Shown here one piece after another: positions 1-7,264 of a stretch of 64,000 bases of DNA. The position numbers and the translations under genes are program-made. The stretch comes from Halorubrum aethiopicum (GTDB taxonomy: Archaea; Halobacteriota; Halobacteria; Halobacteriales; Haloferacaceae), in assembly GCF_001542905.1 (NCBI RefSeq), contig NZ_LOAJ01000003.1, positions 1-64,000 of the forward strand. The letters are read 5' to 3'. Positions within the stretch are counted from its first letter, which is position 1, and the number at the start of each line of letters is the position of its first letter. The notes under the pieces are model-generated. The model saw only the letters and a program-made list of their open reading frames with translations, made no database searches and was not told where the DNA came from.

Positions 1-191
1 TGAGTTGGAGGGCCAGTTGTTCAAAAGTATCCCCGTCTACAAAATGAAAGACGAAAGCTGTCAGCGCTCAAGTCGTGGAGCGGACTCGCATCGGTCCCGT
101 ATCGTTTGATGTCCTCAGTCTTGTCGATTCGGTCGGAAATCCGAATACAGGAACTGAAAAATTGCACTCTGATTTCGACATCGAAGAGACG

Positions 192-435
192 CACCCCTAT
201 CGACTTGTTCAACAAAACCACCTGCATGCAGAGGGTCACCTCTATCGATTTGTTTAGCGAGGAGTCACCCACAGGAGATCGGTATTGAACCAGTGGAGAG
301 AAGTTCCTTCTCCGCCCTAGTGAGGGGTTTCCATCTCTGATCAAGATTGAGCATAGGACCGCTCCTACACGTAGCCGGGTTGATTCACCGCGACCGTGTC
401 GCCAGGACCACACACCCACCCCTATCGATTTGTTC
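192..435 (+). repeat. Left ORB-like repeats (three copies)
   Basis: Copies at 192-213, 237-257 and 417-435 share the pattern CACC(C/T)CTATCGA(C/T)TTGTT. All three read in the same direction, opposite to the copies on the other side of the AT-rich element. They are the expected binding sites for the adjacent Orc1/Cdc6 protein. Confidence 0.8.
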
Positions 436-485
436 TAACGAGAAAGGGTGGGGAGGGGGAGTCAATCACGGGGGAACCGAGGTGG

Positions 486-555
486 ATATGGTTCATCAGA
501 ATAATATCCTTCGGCTAAATCCATCTTTATTAGCTCGATTCTTGTTATAATCGGT
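486..555. other. AT-rich candidate duplex-unwinding element
   Basis: A visibly AT-rich stretch in a GC-rich neighbourhood, with runs such as AATAATAT and CTTTATTAG and ending in TTGTTATAAT. It lies exactly where the ORB-like repeats switch orientation, between the copies at 417-435 and 571-590. In characterised haloarchaeal origins this is the position of the duplex-unwinding element. Function is inferred from position and composition. Confidence 0.65.
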
Positions 556-570
556 GTGCAGAGAGGGGAT

Positions 571-1066
571 TGAACAAATCGATAGGGGAGAGTGTAGAGT
601 AGTTAGCCGAAGAAACAGAAGGAACAACAAGACACCTCTCACCACAGTGTACAAGCAGCCCGATCCTGGTCTTCGTCCCTTGGTTTCTCGACCCTTGTTT
701 AAATACTCTATCAGGAGGAGAATAGAGCGAATAAGAGCAGTTAGAACAAATCGATAGACGTGTGTTCTACTAGCTAGCTAGTAGCTAGAAGTAGAAAGAA
801 GAGAAAGAGAAGATGAAAGCAGCTCTCGATCCCGTGCTAATCGTGACGTAGATGGAGCGTTAGCCCGTTCGAGAATTCTCTCACCCCACCCACCGTATTG
901 GTTAGAACAAATCGATAGGGGTGAGAGGGTGTTCGGGAGTTCTCCTGGATCGGTCGAGACGAAGGGGTCCTAACAAATCGTCGGGGGTCGCAGAGGACAA
1001 CGGTGTAACCCTCCGATATCCTCGTTCTGAACGTCATACCGGTAGAAAAGAAATCGACAGGGGAAT
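571..1066 (-). repeat. Right ORB-like repeats (five copies, inverted relative to left set)
   Basis: Copies at 571-590, 744-762, 905-925, 971-990 (diverged) and about 1045-1066 (diverged). The first three read GAACAAATCGATAG followed by GGG or a variant, the reverse complement of the left set. The copy closest to the initiator gene overlaps its probable TATA region, so Orc1/Cdc6 could regulate its own transcription; that last point is inference. Confidence 0.75.
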
Positions 1067-1097
1067 CTTTTAGTATCCTGATAGAGTGGGTCTCGGT
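1066..1097 (+). promoter_or_regulatory. Leaderless promoter of the Orc1/Cdc6 gene
   Basis: The AT-rich box TTTAGTAT at 1068-1075 is centred about 26 bases before the ATG at 1098. That is the standard spacing for a haloarchaeal leaderless transcript. It favours the ATG at 1098 over the in-frame GTG at 1086. Confidence 0.55.
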
Positions 1098-2423
1098 ATG
1101 CCCACGGATCCTGGTCCCGAGGAAACCTCCGAGTCCACGGGTTCTATCAAAGATCTCATTCTCGAGCAGGAAGAAGCCGCGAGTCTCATCAAGAACCGGT
1201 CACTCCTCGAACCGAACGAGATCGTCGACGAAGAACGTATCGTCGGTCGTGACACCCAACTCACCGATATCACTCAGCACCTCCGTGTCGCGATAAGTAA
1301 CGAGCGGCCACCGAACCTTCTCCTCTATGGCCCCTCCGGGACCGGGAAATCGCTCATCATCAACGCCGTCTGCCAGAACATCGTCGAACTCTGTGAAAGT
1401 CGTGACATCCGGTTCGGTGTCATCCAGATGAACTGCCAGAACGTGGGCACCCTCGGTGCAGCCGTCTACGAACTGGCGCGAAAGGTATCGAACGACATCG
1501 GAACGACTGTCGACGTTCCGGAACACGGGGTTCCAAACAAGAAAAAATGGCGCGAACTCTACCGTCTGATCAACGACCACTACGATACAGTCGTATTCAT
1601 TCTCGATGAACTCGACATGCTCGTCGGTCGTCGCGACAAGGACGAACCAGCCTTCTCCCGCCTTCTCTATCAGCTCTCTCGTGCTGGAAGCACCGATGAG
1701 ATCACCGCCCAAGTTTCTGTTACCGCCATCACGAACGACACAAAGATGATGGAGAGTGTGGGAAGTCGCGCTCTCAGTTCCTTTACCCCCGAGGACGTTC
1801 ACTTTAGTGACTACGACGCCAACCAGCTCCGGGAAATTCTCCGGGCTCGGGAAGATGCTTTCCACGAGGATGCACTCAGCGACGACGTCATCCCGCTTGC
1901 AGCAGCATTCGCTGCCCAAACCAATGGGGATGCACGGAAGGCGATCGATCTGATGCGAACAGCGGGGTCGATTGCAGAAAAAACAGGTGCAGACGAAGTC
2001 CGTGAGGAGCACGTTCGAGAGGCTCAAGATAAGGTTGAGAAGAACCGCGTGTTGGAGGTGACACGTGGGATTAGTACGCAGAAGAAGCTCTGTCTGTTCG
2101 CGACTGCAGCTGTGGCCCGTGAGGCCGGAACTGGTGCAGCAAAGAGCCCGATTGGATACCGGGTGTATCAGTACTTGACAGGTACCCTGGATTCGGATCA
2201 GTACCACCAGGAGACGTACGTGAATAAGATGAAAGAACTCACGACGTATTCGTTGGTCGAGACAGAACGGAAGAGTCAGGGGCCACACTCAGGCAGCTAC
2301 CTCGAGTTCACGTTTGGTGAGAACCCGGAGACCATCATCGAGACGCTCCGAGAAGATTCGCGGCTAGACGACGTCCACGGGGACGAACTCCGCACCGTTG
2401 TGAACGCGCAGCTCAACCAGTAG
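1098..2423 (+). CDS. orc: Orc1/Cdc6 replication initiator
   Basis: AAA+ initiator that binds origin repeats and loads the MCM helicase. From the ATG at 1098 the protein is 441 residues, a usual Orc1/Cdc6 length. Walker A is GPSGTGKS (about 78-85), Walker B is FILDELD (about 167-173), followed by a sensor-1 strand ending in AITND. A C-terminal winged helix (segment beginning GYRVYQYL) provides DNA contacts. A GTG at 1086 would add four residues, but the TATA spacing supports 1098. The gene sits between two sets of ORB-like repeats, which indicates that it is the cognate initiator of this origin and that the replicon is replicated by Orc-type initiation. The number of orc genes elsewhere on the replicon is unknown. 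Confidence 0.95.
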   Translation: MPTDPGPEETSESTGSIKDLILEQEEAASLIKNRSLLEPNEIVDEERIVGRDTQLTDITQHLRVAISNERPPNLLLYGPSGTGKSLIINAVCQNIVELCESRDIRFGVIQMNCQNVGTLGAAVYELARKVSNDIGTTVDVPEHGVPNKKKWRELYRLINDHYDTVVFILDELDMLVGRRDKDEPAFSRLLYQLSRAGSTDEITAQVSVTAITNDTKMMESVGSRALSSFTPEDVHFSDYDANQLREILRAREDAFHEDALSDDVIPLAAAFAAQTNGDARKAIDLMRTAGSIAEKTGADEVREEHVREAQDKVEKNRVLEVTRGISTQKKLCLFATAAVAREAGTGAAKSPIGYRVYQYLTGTLDSDQYHQETYVNKMKELTTYSLVETERKSQGPHSGSYLEFTFGENPETIIETLREDSRLDDVHGDELRTVVNAQLNQ

Positions 2424-2433
2424 GCTGTTGCTC

Positions 2434-2553
2434 GAACAAGTCGATAGGGGTGAGGGTGTTATCGATGACTCAGCTCCATCGGTGACAGGAACAAGTCGAT
2501 AGGGGTGGGTCTACAGATCGTGGTGGCCGCTCACACAACAAATCGATAGTGGC
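2434..2553 (-). repeat. ORB-like repeats downstream of the initiator gene (three copies)
   Basis: Copies at 2434-2454, 2489-2509 and 2537-2553 (the last diverged) carry GAACAAGTCGATAGGGG or ACAAATCGATAG. They have the same orientation as the right-hand set upstream of the gene, so the initiator gene is bracketed by binding sites. Confidence 0.75.
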
Positions 2554-2798
2554 GACCGTCCAAGAGTTCACGTCATCGAGATTCTGGTGAACATAATGAA
2601 TCTGTATGGTTTGTTCGTGATGGTCGGTCTTGAGATGACATCTGTGATGCTGACCCTCAGGTCCCGATGCTGATGACGAAGACGGGTGTTGACTGGGATA
2701 TGGAGTCCCCCCACGTGTGAGGGTCGGTCACTCTTGAACTCGGGCCAGATTGGCCGCCGTCAACGTCGTTGACTGACGCGATCCTTAATGTGGCTTAA
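2554..2798. other. Intergenic stretch, no recognisable feature
   Basis: Between the downstream origin repeats and a degenerate coding remnant. No credible open frame, repeat or RNA was seen. Confidence 0.5.
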
Positions 2799-3020
2799 GA
2801 CGGCCGTCTCGAAGTCGTACGAGATTGCTGGAACTGTGGCTGGCGGGAGAAGCGTCGGCTCCGCATTGAGGCAATCAACACGATCGCCGGCGATGCAGTC
2901 GCGAGCAAGCGGGTGTCACTTTTTGAGGAGATCTCCGATGACCTCGCGACGCTCGAAGAGATCAAAATCGTTGTCGAAATGCTGGCAAGTATTTGGGAGA
3001 TGGTAAGGAGTGGGATATAG
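2799..3020 (+). pseudogene. Remnant of a small haloarchaeal Cys-containing protein
   Basis: An open frame of 73 codons that begins directly after an in-frame TAA and has no start codon near its N-terminus. The translation starts DGRLEVVRDCWNCGW and continues into a charged helical region rich in Glu and Ile. The CWNC pair and acidic, GC-codon composition look like a real haloarchaeal zinc-ribbon-type protein whose N-terminal half has been lost. I recall similar tails in small haloarchaeal plasmid or virus proteins but cannot name a family. It may instead be the C-terminal part of a frameshifted gene. Confidence 0.4.
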
Positions 3021-3099
3021 AATAGATAGTACATACTCAATTGGAAGCTTAGACTAAGTAAAGGTTATAACATTCCCGTCAGGTGATGTGAGTATCTAG

Positions 3100-3327
3100 A
3101 TGACTCAGAAGACAATTGGACAGAACACCGGCCAATCAGGCCGGGTGAATCTGTCGGGACCAGAACTCGCCCAATTCGATGCGGAAGTTGGGGACGCTAT
3201 CAAGGTCGATGTCGCCGAGTCGAAGGGGATCGCCAAGGCGATCATCGAGAACAGCACGGAGTGTGAATTCGTAATCGTCTCGAAACCAGAAGCTGATTCC
3301 TCACAAACGGAGAAAATCGATGAGTAG
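3100..3327 (+). CDS. AbrB/SpoVT-like small DNA-binding protein
   Basis: 75 residues. The sequence RVNLSGPELAQFDAEVGDAI followed by a short beta-rich stretch resembles the swapped-hairpin AbrB/SpoVT fold used by antitoxins and transition-state regulators. A Shine-Dalgarno-like AGGTGATG lies just upstream of the ATG. The gene overlaps the start of the DUF499 ATPase gene by 8 bases, so it is the first gene of the defence operon. A regulatory role for the operon is inference; it could also be an antitoxin-like component. The family assignment rests on pattern only. Confidence 0.6.
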   Translation: MTQKTIGQNTGQSGRVNLSGPELAQFDAEVGDAIKVDVAESKGIAKAIIENSTECEFVIVSKPEADSSQTEKIDE

Positions 3328-6300
3328 TGAGTACCCCTCTCTCTTTGAGAGCTGCCAGCCAAGAGACGATGTCTTAGACGGCTCGCTCCAGGAGGAACAG
3401 TTCGCTGCGAAACTCTCGACTGTCGTCCACAACCCTGAGAAGGCAGCACCAGTCTATCGAGATCCCGACTCGTTCTACGATATGACCTATCCCACGGAGG
3501 GTCTCCGCACGCTGCTCTCCAATCTCACGGGGCGTTTCTTGGCGACGACAAAGTACGACCCCGGATCGTATACTTCGAGCATTCTCTGTCTCGACACACG
3601 GTTCGGTGGTGGGAAAACGCACGACCTCATCGCCTCCTACCATCTTGCTGAGAACCCCGTAGATATTGACGACCTCTCGCACTACCTGCTGGACGGCGAC
3701 GAGGAGCTTGCGGCCGACTATCAAGATGCGGTGGCAGAGGGCCTCGATATTGCGACGGGGGTCTTCATCGGAACGAAGGCTGATAGCAAGGATGCCCGCC
3801 ATGCCGACGACGATCCGGATGCTCCGAATACCCGGACGATGTGGGGTGAACTCGCGTACCAGCTCTATGGGCTCGATGGCTACGAGTACCTCAAGGACTA
3901 CGACCAAGACCGGGACGCCCCCGGTGAGGGGACCCTCTCGAAACTCTTCGCTCAGCACGACCAGCCGGCCCTCATTCTGATCGACGAAATCGCCGACTAC
4001 ATGAACAAAGCCGCGGGCACGCCTGTCGGCGACAAGACGCTCGCCGATCAGACGCTTTCGTTCGTGATGGCGCTCCTCGAAGCGGCTGCCGAATCGGAGC
4101 ACGTCACGGTCGTCTACTCTATCGCGGATACGGCCTTTGGTGAGCAGGCTGACCGGGTTCGTGATGGCGTCCGTGACCATATCGAGGAGGTCAATGAGAT
4201 TGGCCGGCGGCAGCACAAGACGGTCACGCCGACCGACGAAAACGAGATCGGACAAGTCCTTCAGCACCGACTCTTCTCGGAAGTTCCAGAAAACGCCGCG
4301 CACGAAGCCGCCGACTCATACTTCCAATTCTATGACCAGGAAGACCGGCAGTATCCACAGGAAGCCACCGACGCTGGCTACGTGGATGTCCTCGCTCGCG
4401 AATACCCCTTCCATCCCTCCTTAATCGACGCTCTCACGGACAAGATCGATACGATCCCTCGATTCCAGCGCACGCGTGATGCCCTCCGCTTACTTGCTCG
4501 AGCCGTCTACTACCTCTGGAATCACCAGCCCGACAGTTACGACCGCCACTGGATTCGGATCTACGACCTCACAGTCGCTGATGACGATCCTGGCGGTGGG
4601 ATTCAGACGATCCTTCGTGAGCGCCTATTCGACTTCGTCGATCTCGGTCCCGCAGTGACCGCCGACATCTACGACGACGATGGTACCGCGCACGCCCAGC
4701 TTGAGGACCGCAAGTGGACCGAAAACGGCATCCCACCGCTCGGTACCCATCTGACAACGACGGTTCTCTGGCACAGTCTCGCGTATGGTGAGCAGGCAGC
4801 TGGCCTGACACACGCGGATTTGAACCTTGCCATCGGCCATCCCGATCTGAACTTCGACGACTACGATGCCGCACTATCCGCACTCCGGGGCGACGATATG
4901 GACGTCGCCTGTTACTTCCTCTACGAGGAAGAGCGCCTCCGGTTCAAGCAAGAACCAAACCTGATCCGAATTATCGACCAGCGGATCGAGTCTACCCCCG
5001 AAGCGAGCGCTCATTCGCGTTTCGAGAACCGTCTCACCTCGAAGGAAATCGGGGATGGTGGCTTCCAGCCGGTGGAGTTCCCTGAATCGCCGGCGGATTT
5101 ACCGGATACCCCGGATACGCCGAAGCTCGCGGTGATGCATCCAGACAGTGCGGCTGTCGAAGACGGCGGCGATACGCCACCGAACCGTGTGACACAGCTC
5201 TACGAGCAGCAAGCCGCAAAACACGACGGGGAGACAGAGACGCGTATCTACAAGAACTACGCTCTGTTCCTCGCTCCTGACAACGACCGAATGGATGCAG
5301 CGATCGACGAGGCTCGGCGTCTCGAGGCTATAGAGGCCCTGCTTGATAGCCCTGAACAGAAAGCCGACCTCTCCTCGGAACAAATCGAGGAGCTTCGAGA
5401 ACGGAGCGACGAGGCACAGCTGATGCTCGGAGAGCTCGTTCGGAACGTCTACCGGCACCTCTACTACCCGGACCGGGACGGGCTCACCCACATCACCATC
5501 GGTGCAACCGAATCCAACGGCGGGACGACACTGGTCGACGCTGTCCAGACAACGCTCGAGGATAAGATCGTGAAACGCGACGCCGGCGCTCGTGGGTCCG
5601 CTCACGTCCAACAGAAACTCTGGCAGCAGACCCAGGACGCTATGTCCACCGAAGCGCTAGTCAACCAATACGCGAAGAAGCCGGGTCTGGACTACCTCTT
5701 CAGCACGAAACCGATTCGAGAGACTGTCTCTTCTCTCGTTAGTGACCACGGATACGCATACTGGGATGGCGAGTCTGGGACGGCGTACTGGGCCGGGACG
5801 ACAGAGCCGTCGACGTGGCCACACCCGGAACCGTTCGCGGAATCCCCCGATGTCGAGACCTCGATTCGGGACAGCGATGTCCAGATCGGGGGCGCCTTCG
5901 TCGTTTACCGAGAGATCGACGCGCTCGTCGACGACCACCTCGACGAAATCGACCGGCCAGAACAGACGGTTGCCACTTGTGCTGAGTGTGGGGCGGAGGT
6001 TGAAAACCCAGAAGGCAGCGAACCCTACTACTGTGAGGAACACCAGTCCGATACGACCTGTCGTTCCTGCGGCAAAGAGGTCGATAGCGAGCAGCTGCTG
6101 GATGAACGCGGTCGTTGCCAGGAGTGCCAACCCGAGGAATCCTGGGAGGCGAGCAAGAAGATGATGTCCGCTTCGCGGGCCTTCTCAGAGGTTCGTCGCG
6201 ATGCGGAATCGAAGGCCGGGACTGACCGGACGCCGCTGATCGAAGAAGTGACAATCCAAGTCGGTGGAGAGGATCCCTTCCAGGCGGCCAAGTTCGTCAG

Positions 6301-6619
6301 CCAGCGTCCCGGATTCAAAGCCCGTGAGGACGCGGTGACGGTCCGAATGCAGTACGAAACCCGGACTGACGACGGGACGTACAGCGCGGAATTCACGGGG
6401 TCACCGAGCCGATTCCGGGACGTGATTGACCAGCCCGGCTCGTTCGGCGATGATCGAGAGACCATCCAGTTCCGCTTCCAGTTTGACGAGCCCGAACCGA
6501 TCACAAACGAGGGCGACGACCTCCTCGCTGCCCTCGATAATGACCTCGATTCAGGCAACATCGACGTCCGAGTCGAAGGGCGTGGCCCGATTCGGGCGAG
6601 CTCGGAGGTGACGGTCTGA
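3320..6619 (+). CDS. DUF499 ATPase of an Hma-like defence operon
   Basis: 1099-residue DUF499-type P-loop ATPase. Walker A is FGGGKTH (residues 95-101) and Walker B is LILIDEIADY (about 218-227). The Cys-rich part near 887-940 has CxxC pairs (CAEC, CRSC, CQEC) that suggest one or two zinc ribbons. A beta-rich C-terminus follows. DUF499 proteins are found beside DUF1156 methylases and SNF2 helicases in defence islands. In this class the ATPase is thought to act with the helicase and methylase on foreign DNA, but the mechanism is not known to me. It starts inside the AbrB-like gene, and its TGA overlaps the next ATG by one base, implying translational coupling. Confidence 0.85.
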   Translation: MSSEYPSLFESCQPRDDVLDGSLQEEQFAAKLSTVVHNPEKAAPVYRDPDSFYDMTYPTEGLRTLLSNLTGRFLATTKYDPGSYTSSILCLDTRFGGGKTHDLIASYHLAENPVDIDDLSHYLLDGDEELAADYQDAVAEGLDIATGVFIGTKADSKDARHADDDPDAPNTRTMWGELAYQLYGLDGYEYLKDYDQDRDAPGEGTLSKLFAQHDQPALILIDEIADYMNKAAGTPVGDKTLADQTLSFVMALLEAAAESEHVTVVYSIADTAFGEQADRVRDGVRDHIEEVNEIGRRQHKTVTPTDENEIGQVLQHRLFSEVPENAAHEAADSYFQFYDQEDRQYPQEATDAGYVDVLAREYPFHPSLIDALTDKIDTIPRFQRTRDALRLLARAVYYLWNHQPDSYDRHWIRIYDLTVADDDPGGGIQTILRERLFDFVDLGPAVTADIYDDDGTAHAQLEDRKWTENGIPPLGTHLTTTVLWHSLAYGEQAAGLTHADLNLAIGHPDLNFDDYDAALSALRGDDMDVACYFLYEEERLRFKQEPNLIRIIDQRIESTPEASAHSRFENRLTSKEIGDGGFQPVEFPESPADLPDTPDTPKLAVMHPDSAAVEDGGDTPPNRVTQLYEQQAAKHDGETETRIYKNYALFLAPDNDRMDAAIDEARRLEAIEALLDSPEQKADLSSEQIEELRERSDEAQLMLGELVRNVYRHLYYPDRDGLTHITIGATESNGGTTLVDAVQTTLEDKIVKRDAGARGSAHVQQKLWQQTQDAMSTEALVNQYAKKPGLDYLFSTKPIRETVSSLVSDHGYAYWDGESGTAYWAGTTEPSTWPHPEPFAESPDVETSIRDSDVQIGGAFVVYREIDALVDDHLDEIDRPEQTVATCAECGAEVENPEGSEPYYCEEHQSDTTCRSCGKEVDSEQLLDERGRCQECQPEESWEASKKMMSASRAFSEVRRDAESKAGTDRTPLIEEVTIQVGGEDPFQAAKFVSQRPGFKAREDAVTVRMQYETRTDDGTYSAEFTGSPSRFRDVIDQPGSFGDDRETIQFRFQFDEPEPITNEGDDLLAALDNDLDSGNIDVRVEGRGPIRASSEVTV

Positions 6620-7260
6620 TGGCGAGTCGCGGTTCGGAATTTGAGACCTCACCCGCCGAGGGGACAGAGGAGGATCGGCTGGTCCGCTACGGGACGAGTA
6701 TGTTCGGTGGCCGCCCGACGTTCACGCTCGTCCGACGAGAGACAGACGGTGGCGGAGAGTGGACGCTCCACGAACTACTCCCTCGCGAACAGGCTGAAGC
6801 CCGCCGTGATCGCTTGGAGCGGGATGGTCGTTCGCTGAGTATCACACCAGTTGAGGATCTCGTGTCGGACATCGCTGGCGACGACCTCCTTTCCAAGCTC
6901 GACGGCTGGACGTGGGATGAGTGGGCCGGCGCAAAGGTCGCTCGGCTTGACCCGACCCGCGTCCGTGCGCTCCAGGACGTCGTCCGGGAAGCGATCGAAG
7001 GCACGCCAGGAGATTCATCAGAAGTTCTCACTGGGGGGGCTGGGTTCGTGTTCCTACCCGAAACGGCAGGCGTCCGGCTTGCTGTTGCGTTCCGTGGCGT
7101 GAAGCCGATCCAGCGTATCGACCGGATGCGGTCGCTGGCTCGAGGCGTTGCACGGATGAGCGATGAGGAGTGTTACTACTGGTATGCAAAGTGTCGGTCT
7201 CCGTCGAGTCCGAACGGCGAAAAGGCCCTTCGAGTGTTGCTGACGGACCACATCAAATAG
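6619..7260 (+). CDS. Small accessory protein of the defence operon (DUF3780/DUF7680-like)
   Basis: 213 residues, soluble, no catalytic motif seen. The C-terminal segment EECYYWYAKCRSP followed by GEKALRVLL resembles the tail of the small DUF3780/DUF7680-type proteins that accompany DUF499 and DUF1156 genes in anti-phage loci; the comparison is from memory. The N-terminal part is Arg/Glu-rich and may form a beta sheet. It begins on the last base of the ATPase stop and is followed after four bases by the methylase gene, so it belongs to the same transcript. Its role is unknown; an adaptor between ATPase and methylase is a guess. Confidence 0.55.
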   Translation: MASRGSEFETSPAEGTEEDRLVRYGTSMFGGRPTFTLVRRETDGGGEWTLHELLPREQAEARRDRLERDGRSLSITPVEDLVSDIAGDDLLSKLDGWTWDEWAGAKVARLDPTRVRALQDVVREAIEGTPGDSSEVLTGGAGFVFLPETAGVRLAVAFRGVKPIQRIDRMRSLARGVARMSDEECYYWYAKCRSPSSPNGEKALRVLLTDHIK

Positions 7261-7264
7261 AACA

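Larger units (their letters stand above)
1..1085. other. Replication origin region upstream of the Orc1/Cdc6 gene
   Basis: About 1.1 kb without a convincing gene. It holds eight copies of an ORB-like element with the core CTATCGATTTGTTC. Three copies before position 440 read in one orientation and five copies after 570 read in the other. An AT-rich stretch lies between the two groups, and the Orc1/Cdc6 gene starts right after. This is the canonical architecture of haloarchaeal origins: initiator-binding repeats in inverted orientation around a duplex-unwinding element, next to the initiator gene. Other structure includes a TAGCTAGCTA palindrome at 771-780 followed by a purine-rich run at about 787-823. 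Translations of this stretch in all frames look non-coding. Confidence 0.85.

Noticed and set aside
21-419. 132-codon frame in the origin region
   Set aside because: It runs through ORB-like repeats, has low haloarchaeal character and no promoter.
1200-2288. 362-codon minus-strand frame over the Orc1/Cdc6 gene
   Set aside because: Antisense shadow of a clear AAA+ gene in a GC-rich genome.
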